A stretch of DNA of 64,000 bases from Lantana camara. Taxonomy: Eukaryota; Streptophyta; Magnoliopsida; Lamiales; Verbenaceae. The notes under the pieces were generated by a model. That model was not told where the DNA came from, made no database searches, and worked only from the letters and a program-made list of their open reading frames with translations. Positions 56,199 to 64,000 of this stretch are shown one piece after another. Location of the stretch: assembly GCA_037501455.1 (NCBI GenBank), contig CM074862.1, forward strand, positions 65,379,501-65,443,500, given 5' to 3'. Numbering within the stretch: the stretch's first letter is position 1; each line of letters opens with the position of its first letter. The position numbers and the translations under genes were made by a program.

Positions 56199-58390
56199 TT
56201 CAAAACACGTAGAGAATCACAGAATCTACGACCTAAATGGTAAAACAGAGAACTAGTGAGCATGCTGAATTATAACGATATACAAAAGATAAGGTCTTTA
56301 ATCTAATGTAGCTCCCACTGTTTTTCAAAGATCTATAATTCCCAAAGGTCTTTAATGGGTACTAGGATCCTAGGCATTTTACCTCGAACCCACGACTCGC
56401 GGACATTCTAAGTAAGAACCCTAGGTAGGTACAACTTACCAATTCTAACACCTTTAGAACTCTTAGTAATTATTTTTGCATCACCTATCTTTCAATATGG
56501 ACCCACGACTCGTGCGACATCCATATTTACTTAGGCGCTAAGCTAGACCCATCAATCATAAGATCATGACCAAAACTTAGTTCGAACGACACACGACTCG
56601 CGGACATCGCCCTTGCTAAAATTGACCATGAAATATTGATCATTTAAAATGATCAATTAGGTAACTAAGAACTAATAAGCTCCACTAGCTATCCCACGAC
56701 TCGCGGACAATAACTAGCTTCACTTACTAAACTTAAAACCTATTGATGGAATGCTAGGAATTTAATTCAAAATTTGCATCTCGAATTAAATACCTATTTG
56801 TTCGAAATTAGCTTAATATTTAATGGGAATTTTCGAATCAATCGGAGAGTTGTCCGGTTCGACCTCACCAACATATATGTTATCCAATTTTATTAGTCTT
56901 GATTAATACAAATACACTTAAATGCATTTCAAACAAGCACATAAACAGATAACATGTCCTAGCATGATACTAACATGTAATGATCATGGGTTCTACCTAT
57001 CTTATGCGTGATATGTGGGAGCCACTCCACAATCACAAGTTCTAACATACATGCCACAAAAACAGTTTAAATCACATAAGGGAAAGCGGTAACAAAATAC
57101 GAGCCCTATCTCTATTACATTTTTACAATTGAGATTCCCCTCCCTAACATTTTGAGGGGTCTTCACTTATGGCCTCCTTGTTACTTGAATGTGGTCCATC
57201 TTACTCCATGGGTGCATTGTCTCCAAAATGAAAATAAAACCTCACCACCTATCTCTACTCTCAAATTACAATAAAAGAAAAAAGACATAAAGTAATAAGG
57301 CTCAATCTTCATATTGGCCTTAGACAATTACACGGGGCATACCCCGGCCTAAAAAACAGTAATATGGAAAACCACATAATAAATCACATAACAGTACGCA
57401 CATAAGTGAGGCTCCAACCTCAATTGAAAAACGCAACTATAGGGCTCCAACCCCAATTTAAACCATCCATTTGCATAAATTAAAACCATACATAGATCTA
57501 AACCCATGATCACCTAACATGCTTTTGCGAGAATTTAAATTTTGCCAATAAATTAAAATTCTCGTTTCAAGTCCTAATGACTTAAAACACGACTTGATGC
57601 GAGTCTTGTTCATAAAAGTTTTCAATAAATCCCAAATTAACAAAAACAAATAAAATTCCAATTAATTTCTGAAAATTAATAATTTTATCAAGAATGCAAT
57701 TTCCCAAAATATAAACCGTTTCTATTTCTCAAAAATCCCAATTTTAAGTTTTATTCAAAAATTAAAAATAAATATTCAAAAATAAAATTTTAAAATTAAA
57801 ATAAAAAATTGGGACTGGATTGCACGAAACACGAAAACGGGTTGCGACAGGCGCGCACAGCGCGCGGCCAAGGCCGTGCGAGTGCGCGCTCCTGCGCGCG
57901 GCCCTCTCGGCAAGGATGGCGGGCGGCAGCGGGCGGCCTGGGCGAGCTATGCCGCACGCCTTGCGGGATTCTCGCCCAGCTTGGGCGGACGGTGTCGGCA
58001 GCCCTGGGCGGGCGCGCCGGAACACCTCCTGCGCGGTTGCGGGAGGGAGTAGGCGCACGGCCTGCGCACGCCTAGGACAGGCGGGCGGCAGCGAGTGAAG
58101 CCCGCGCGCGCGAGGTTTCGCGTGTTCGTAATCCAGGCTTTCCGTTTCATGTTTTCGTTCAAAAGCAAAAAACCAATACAAGAAATCCAAAAACAGTTTA
58201 TACAGTTTCAAATCTAAATTTGTTTTCAAAATTAAATTTTGTAAAAACCAATTTTCAGAAACTTTCAGGAAAAAATACAGTTTCGTAATTCAGGCTTTCT
58301 AAAACAATTACAAATACTCAATCGCATCAAGCCTAAGATATTCTACCAAATTCAATATAATTGAGACGAATCAGAAACACGATTAACGAG
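56199..58390 (-). other. Leader of the second Angela-like element
   Basis: The non-coding leader matches 18326-20431. It holds a GC-rich island (about 57840-58125) and four copies of the 17-bp motif (56389, 56502, 56590, 56693 on the plus strand as CCCACGACTCGCGGACA or variants). One copy begins ACACG, not CCACG. Small frames across the GC-rich island are compositional. Confidence 0.75.
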
Positions 58391-58407
58391 GTGGCTCTGA
58401 TACCACT
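58389..58407 (-). other. Primer-binding site (initiator tRNA-Met type)
   Basis: On the minus strand AGTGGTATCAGAGCCACC follows the LTR end at 58408. It has the consensus TGGTATCAGAGC core; the sister copy has one change. Confidence 0.85.
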
Positions 58408-59113
58408 TGTTGGAAAATACGAATTAGAAAACAGCGGAATTTAAAAAAATTTCCCAACAAAAGGATCTTGGACTCGCAATCGTGTAACCAAATTCATAGA
58501 GATAGAAAACTTACTTTTCTTTTATTCTTTCTTGAAGCGTTTCAAGCCACCCAAGAACGCTCTTCTCGCGGCTTGATTCCCTCTCCTTGGTAAAGCTCGA
58601 ATCTTCAAACTTCTAACTTGAAGCTCTCTAGAGATAGTCCACCAACTTGATCACAATCTAACTAGTAAGGATGCTAGTTCTCTATTTAGTGTTTAGGCTT
58701 AACCTAGGGTTTATTTTATCTTGGAGAAAGGAAGGTGTTCAACACATGAACCAAAAGAATTGCCAATTAGCTCCTAGAGGAGCTCGAGCTCCCCTATTTA
58801 TAAGAGGGGGAGTGCCGAAATTCCTAGTCCTTAATGGGCTAGGATTTTGGTCTCTCTCTCTCCTATTACTTGATCATCAAGTAATTTTGACTTTGACTTT
58901 GAATTCTAATTCAAATCAACTTTCAAGAGAGCTAAAAATATCCAAACTATTTTTGGATAATTTTATACTTTATTTATTTAAAATAAATAACTTATTTTAT
59001 CTAATTTATTTATTCGTAATTAATTAACTAGATTATTTTTTCTTCAAAATTAGACTTTCTTTTTAATTCAAAAGTTAAACCAAAGTCTATTAAATAATTA
59101 ACACATTTAATTA

Positions 59114-59170
<57 letters not shown>

Positions 59171-60399
59171 GTATATATAGATATACACGTGTGAGGCACG
59201 TGTCCCAAGGACACGTGCTCCTCACGTGACCCACACGTGTGATTTCACAAGTGTGGAACCCTCTAGGTCCGATTAACTCGTTTAATCATTTTCAAGTCTC
59301 AACTCATGTAACCAAGTTGTTGTGTGTGACCCTCTAGGTTCTCAATTCAATTAGCAGTGACCCTAATTAATTAATTCACTAATTAATTAATCAGTCCACA
59401 GATTAAACGACCATAGTCTAGCAACAGGTGTTTAACCCCTAGCTGAATTGGAATGTTCGGATTCGACATAACCTTTAAGTCATTGATTCATGTGAGATAC
59501 AATCCTCCTACTTACTATCTCTCAACCAAGATCTAGGGCAAGGGAATAATCAGAACCCTAATAATCCGGTCTTAAAGCTAAGTGCATTTCGTATCCATTT
59601 GATCTCAATCCAAGAAACCCTTTTCTTGATGTCTCGATCTACTGCCTTGGCCAAGGACTCCATATGACATATGAATGACTTACACAATAAGAGATCACCT
59701 TGCAAATGCAAGTGTAGGTCCTTTCTTGATTCTCATTCACTTTCATGAGTCACTTGTGCAGCCCCAGCATGCCTTGAATCAGTTGTCTAAGGCGACATCC
59801 TTTAAAGCTTATACCTTAGACTACAGAGTTAACTCATAAAGTGACAAGGAACCTCAAGTCTAAGGATCAATTAATCACATCAATGACTCGTGAGATATTT
59901 TCTAATCTGGAAGTTTCCATTTCCTAAAATAGAAACTTCCTTTCCCATTTAGGAATGTTCTCACATGGGGCACCTCAGTGAACTTACTTATTAAAGTAAG
60001 CACCCTCATGTATCACGCACGTATCAACTATACACTTTGCACCTCCATAAAACAAGGTGGTCCTTCTTAAGGGCGTGATCCCACAAGCAAGCCTTAGAGG
60101 AGTCAGGTTGACACTCCTACTGTCTATAGGACTCATCGGCTTGGAGTATTTTACTAATCATGACTTATGTGATATAGGGCTCGTTTCATGAACCATTTCA
60201 CCTAAATGGTAGAGTCCTAAAGTCATCAGGATTAGGGGAGTTCTCATACATGCACAGCTAAAGTAAACGCATACCAAACAAGAGCATATAAAAAAGTGTT
60301 GCCTCAATTCGTTATTTCATTCAAAGATTGTCTGTGATTACAATAAGGAAAAGCACAAAGCGGATATACAATCGGCTTTCTAGGGCACTATTCCTAACA
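58408..60399 (-). mobile_element. 5' LTR of the second Angela-like element
   Basis: 1992 bp. It has a longer (TA)n tract (59117-59167) than the 3' LTR, a CACGTG cluster (about 59187-59245) and a TATA-like TTATAAATAGG (about 58793-58803, minus strand). It is close to the 3' LTR in order, with scattered substitutions (for example five in the first ~97 bases compared by eye). Confidence 0.9.
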
Positions 60400-61102
60400 A
60401 TAATTGTATATATTAAATAATTAATGTGTTAATTATTTAATGGACTTTAATTTAATTTCGAATTAATATTAAAGTCTTATTTTAGAGAAATAAAGTCTAA
60501 TAAATAAATAATTATGAATTAATTAATTATTAGTCTTCAAGTTATTTATTATTTAATAAATAAAGTAAAAATAAATATCTAAAAGAGTTAGATATTTTCT
60601 TGCTCATCAAGTTGGTCAAAACTTAAGAGTTTTGGTCAAAGTTGGAAACCAAGCTTTGCAAGCAAGAAATAAGAAGCTAGTGGATTAGCAAATCCTATCT
60701 CCATTAGGAGATGGATTTCGAACGCTAGCCCTTTAAATACAAGGGGATTGAGCCCCTTGATGGGTGATACAAAATTTCTCCTTCTCCAATAATTATACAC
60801 TAAACCCTAGAGCCTAAACACTGAATATAGAACTAGCATCCTCCCTATTCGGATCGTGATCGCGGTCGGTGGACTAATTCTCTAGAGGGCTACTATCGTG
60901 AAGTCTTGAAAGATTCGAAAGAGCTTTTGGGGATCAAGCCGCGTGAAGAGCTTTCTTGGGCAGCTAGAACGTGTTAAGAAAGCTACTATCTAAGTTAGTT
61001 TCTTGATCTCTACGAATTTGGGAATAGGAATTGCAAGATTCGATTCTATCTTTTAGGAAAAATTTTAAATTTTCGGTGTGTTTCTGTCTCGTTTTCCCAA
61101 CA

Positions 61103-61120
61103 AGTGGTATCAGAGCCACC
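61103..61120 (+). other. Primer-binding site (initiator tRNA-Met type)
   Basis: AGTGGTATCAGAGCCACC directly after the LTR end at 61102. This shows that the split LTR is a 5' LTR. Confidence 0.85.
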
Positions 61121-62163
61121 TTGCAAGCCCTATTTCTGATTCGTCTCAATTATTACGAATTTGGTAGAAATTCTTAGGCTTAGATGCGAATGAGTATTCT
61201 TGAGTTCTTTTAGAAAGCCTGAAATACGAAACTGTATTTTTCCTAAAAGTTTCTGAAAACTGTTTTCTTAAATCGTGTTTTGAAAAACTATTTTAGTTGA
61301 AACTGTTTAAATGGTATTTTTTAATTTTGGATTGAATTGGGTCTGGAGATACGAAAACACGAACCTTGGCGTGCTAAGGCGTAGCAAGCCTAGGCTCGCA
61401 CATCACCGCCCGGCACCTCCCGCAACCGCACTTGAGCTGTTCTAGGCGCGCCCGCCCAGCTCCTCCTGCAACCGCGTGGGAGCGTCCGCCCAGGGATGTG
61501 CGGGATTGCCCGCTCACGCTGCGCGCGTCGCCCCTCAGTGTTCGGGCGACCTCGCGTCGTCCCGGGCTCGTGTTTTGCATTTTCATTTTTCGTGTTTCAG
61601 TCCTTAAAATCCCGATTTAATCTTATCTTTTAAAATTTTATTTTATTAAATTAAATTACTTTTGAAATAATTGTTTAAATTGGGATTTTGAGAAATTAAA
61701 ACGATTTAAATTTTGGGAAAATTACGAACTTTATTTTCTGAAAATATTGAAGGAATAAAATTATTAATTTTCAGAAATTAATTGGAATTTTATTTGTTTA
61801 TTATTTTTCTGGTTTTATAGAAAAGGCTCTTGAGCACGAATTGCATATAAGTCATGTTATAAGTCATTAGGGCTTAAAGCGAGAATTTTAATTTATTGGT
61901 TAAATTTAAATTCTTGCAATTTATGCATGTTAGGTGATCATAGGTTTAGTCTTATGAATGGTTTTAATTTATGCACATGGATGGTTCAAATTGGGGTTGG
62001 AGCGCCATAGTTGCGTTTTTTCAGTCGGGGTCGGTGCCCCACTTATGTGCATAGTATTATATGTTTATTATGTGGCATTCCATATTACTGTTTTGAGGTC
62101 GGGGTATGCCCCGTGTAATTGTGTAAGGCCAATATGAAGATTGAGCCTTATTACTTTATGTCT
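61121..62163 (+). other. Truncated Angela-like leader
   Basis: Co-linear with 18326-19350 of the first element, including a GC-rich island (about 61366-61575) and the phrases GGGGTATGCCCCGTG and AAGATTGAGCCTTATTAC. It stops abruptly at about 62163, where minus-strand copia gag begins, so the motif-repeat part and gag of this element are absent. Confidence 0.75.
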
Positions 62164-62164
62164 T

Positions 62165-62969
62165 CAGCAACACTGGCCTCGCCATAGTCGTTACTTTTAT
62201 CCTGTGGAGCATTCTTTTTATTCTGTAGCTTATCACAGTTTTATCGCAGTTTTCGCGAACGTGCCCTGGTTCCTTACAATGCCAACATACAACAGATCTA
62301 TTTCTGGATTTAAATCTAGATTTCGGCCTAACTTTGTTGGTTACTCTTTCTTTAGGTCTCCCCCTTGCATATAGACCTTGTGCCTGACTATCACTTATTT
62401 GTCCGGTCATATCATGGTCAATCTTTTCTTTAGTTTCCAAAGAAAATTTGACATCTTTCAAAGAAATTGTATCTTTACCATATAACATAGTTTCTCTAAA
62501 TGTCTATATGAAGGAGGTAACGAACACAACAATAACAAGGCCTTATCTTCATCATAAATTGTAACATCTAGATTTTTCAAATCCATAATTATAGATTCAA
62601 ACTCATCAATAGGAGAACTTAGAGACATACCTTCACTCATTCGGAGTGAATACAAGCACTATTTCTTATAAAGCTTGTTCTTCAGAGTCTTTTTCAAATA
62701 TAGAGATTCCAATTTCTCCCATAGTGCCTTTGTCGTTCTTTCGGAGATCACCTCCCGCAAAACTTCATTTGCCAAAGACAATTGAATCGCCGAGCGAGCT
62801 TTCTCGTCCATCTCCTCCCATCTAGTGTCTGTCATACCTTCTGGCCTTACACCTAAAGCCTTTTGAACTCCATTTTGTACAAGGATTGCACGCATCCTTA
62901 CATGCCATAGTGTGAAGTTGATCTTTCGGTCAAACTTCTCGACATCAAATTTAGTAGTCGATATCCTAA
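62165..62969 (-). pseudogene. Tork-like Ty1/copia gag
   Basis: Minus-strand frames: TKFDVEKFDRKINFTLWHVR (about 62955), MRAILVQNGVQKALGVRPEG, SLANEVLREVISERTTKALW, ESLYLKKTLKNKLYKK, then a TAG at 62659-62661. The frame continues with YSLRMSEGMSLSSPIDEFES and LLLLCSLPPSYRH, followed by a frameshift near 62500. Next are DTISLKDVKFSLETKEKID and the zinc knuckle CWHCKEPGHVRENC (about 62290-62250, CX2CX4HX4C). The order matches the gag of Tnt1/Tork-type elements. It ends at the junction at 62164, with protease absent. Confidence 0.8.
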
Positions 62970-62981
62970 CTTAATAGGAAA

Positions 62982-62995
62982 TTCTGATACCAGAT
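62982..62995 (-). other. Primer-binding site
   Basis: On the minus strand AATCTGGTATCAGA follows the LTR end at 62996, containing the TGGTATCAGA core of initiator tRNA-Met primer sites. Confidence 0.75.
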
Positions 62996-63677
62996 TGTTA
63001 GGATAGCACCCCGGATCTGATAGTATATGGTTTCTTGAATTGACCACAATAAATGATATAGAATAGAGAACGACAAAGGTAAGACACGAGATTTATGTGG
63101 TTCGGCTGAATTTACCTACGTCCACGAACAAGGGGAGCGATTCCACTATAACAGAGAGTTTACAATAATTAGAGAAAAAAACCTATCCTCTAATTAACCC
63201 AACACCCATAGAGAACCTCACAATTCTATCACAAGAGTTAGCTCTCAAGTGTTTCCCAAACTCTCTAACTTACAAGCCTCACGACAAGCTTTCATGAAGC
63301 ATAGGACTTTGCTTCGACTCTCTAGGTTTTCTAGGCTCTATCTCTCTTTTTGGCTCTCTAAAAACTGAACAAGAAGTCTTCTATTTATAGAAAAGTTCCA
63401 GCCGTCATATGAATAGTAATGATAACTCAGCGACAACTATATCACAACTCAGTGGCAACTCGTTGACAACTCGACGCTAGCTCAATTCTAACTCGTTGAC
63501 AACTTGACTACAACTTGTACGCCAACTTAGTGCTAGCTCATCGACAACTTGTTCACAACCTTACGATAACTCAGCAGCAACTTGTTGACAACTCAGCGCT
63601 GACTCAGCGCCACCTCAGCGCTATCATGGAACTTTCTTGAACATTTCTAAAGATTAATTTAAGCCAGATTTTTAACA
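62996..63677 (-). mobile_element. Tork-like copia LTR (682 bp)
   Basis: In minus orientation it starts TGTTAAAAATCTGG at 63677 and ends CTATCCTAACA at 62996. It contains a TATA-like CTATAAATAG (about 63384-63393 on the minus strand) and a degenerate short tandem repeat. It is preceded by RNase H and a polypurine tract and followed by a primer site and gag. Confidence 0.85.
63420..63625. repeat. Degenerate ~10-bp repeat in the LTR
   Basis: Many variants of CAACTCAGCG / CAACTCGTTGA / CTAGCTCA in a row, upstream of the TATA box in element orientation. The reading is rhythmic but imperfect. It may be a U3 enhancer-type repeat, which is inference. Confidence 0.7.
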
Positions 63678-63690
63678 AATCTCCATCTTG
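63678..63690 (-). other. Polypurine tract
   Basis: On the minus strand CAAGATGGAGATT leads directly into the LTR start at 63677. Confidence 0.65.
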
Positions 63691-64000
63691 GCTTAAATTC
63701 CATAATAGGCTCGCTCCACCTTCGAGATAAGACTCAATTATCAGCAACACCAATCAAGTCCAAGCATTGTTTGAACTTGACTTTTGGAAGAGGCTTAATT
63801 AACATATCTGCAGGATTCTCAAGTGTGGAAATCTTTCACACTGAGATATCACCCCGTGAAATAATTTCACACACAAAATGATACTTGATATCGATGTGCT
63901 TAGTTCTTTCTTGGAACATTTAGTCTTTAGTCAAATGAATAGCACTTTGACTATCACAGAAAATGGTTATATCATCAGAATAAGAACTAAGTTCTCCAAG
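63691..64000 (-). pseudogene. Copia RNase H, C-terminal part
   Basis: Minus-strand frame entering from the window edge: ITIFCDSQSAIHLTKD, MFQERTKHIDIKYHFVCEII, ISTLENPADMLIKPLPKVKF and a final DLIGVADN before the stop. In-frame stops occur after LTKD and after RGDISV, so it is dead. It belongs to the same element type as the gag on the other side of the LTR. The domain continues beyond the window. Confidence 0.8.

Larger units (their letters stand above)
50916..60399 (-). mobile_element. Second Angela-like copia element (minus strand)
   Basis: In minus orientation: 5' LTR 60399-58408, primer site, leader, gag-protease-integrase-RT, polypurine tract, 3' LTR 52882-50916. The flanks are ATATT (50911-50915) and ATAAT (60400-60404), a target duplication with one mismatch. 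It is the same family as the 16357-28703 element and nearly co-linear with it, but it lacks the gypsy insertion in gag and has lost RNase H. Confidence 0.9.
49669..61102 (+). mobile_element. Copia 5' LTR, split by a second Angela-like element
   Basis: Left piece about 49669-50915 starts near CTAGGAATAGTATCC; the first bases are lost or merged with gypsy sequence. Right piece 60400-61102 ends TTTTCCCAACA. The right piece is followed by a primer site and leader, so this is a 5' LTR, not a solo LTR. Its sequence is related to but distinct from the inserted element's LTRs. Confidence 0.8.

Noticed and set aside
57809..58229. Ala/Arg/Pro-rich open frames
   Set aside because: They lie in the GC-rich island of the copia leader, run in several frames at once, and match similar artefacts at 18524-18813 and 61374-61620.
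1..64000. Host protein-coding or tRNA genes
   Set aside because: No multi-exon host gene pattern and no cloverleaf with A/B boxes was recognised. The tRNA-like strings are retrotransposon primer sites only.

Overview
The window looks like a transposon-dense intergenic stretch of a flowering-plant nuclear genome, probably a dicot; the species cannot be told. The grounds are Angela/BARE-like and Tork-like Ty1/copia elements, a Tat-type Ty3/gypsy element with an antisense extra gene, a DUF4283 plus zinc-knuckle LINE-type protein, AT-rich background and simple repeats. I see no intact host gene, no rRNA and no tRNA that I can support. Every coding region is TE-derived and broken by stops, frameshifts, deletions or insertions.

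Layout. 1-5130: 3' part of a plus-strand Tat-like gypsy element. It carries a degenerate tandem repeat, an antisense intron-containing pseudogene of the 'putative gypsy type transposase' (PF04195-like) family, a polypurine tract and an 861-bp 3' LTR. 5131-7320: AT-rich, no gene, one weak MITE candidate. 7380-9447: decayed minus-strand LINE ORF1-like protein (DUF4283 plus CCHC knuckle). 9480-11500: AT-rich, with an (AAT)n microsatellite and a foldback repeat. 11500-12650: remnant of a minus-strand copia element (RT, RNase H, short LTR).

12930-31158 is a nest. A plus-strand gypsy-type LTR holds a solo copia LTR (16212-30547, TSD AGTAT). That LTR holds a structurally complete Angela-like copia element (16357-28703, TSD GACTG), whose gag holds a minus-strand gypsy solo LTR (20937-23575, TSD GTTCA). 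31159-33009: two head-on copia LTR fragments. 33563-43823: minus-strand gypsy element with both LTRs and gag zinc knuckles but no pol, itself holding a solo copia LTR (39170-41110, TSD AAGTC). 43824-49668: further gypsy LTR and leader pieces around a plus-strand solo LTR (45161-48135, TSD GATTT). 49669-62163: a copia 5' LTR and leader into which a second Angela-like element (50916-60399, minus) inserted; this copy has lost RNase H. 62165-64000: a Tork-like copia arrangement RNase H - PPT - LTR - PBS - gag (minus), the signature of two tandem copies sharing one LTR.

The most interesting unexplained structure is non-coding. Arrays of near-perfect GC-rich palindromes lie at comparable positions in three different gypsy LTR families, each with its own sequence. 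A 17-bp motif is repeated four times in the long Angela leader and kept in both copies. A dense CACGTG cluster lies upstream of the Angela LTR TATA box. I did not find a convincing novel coding system.
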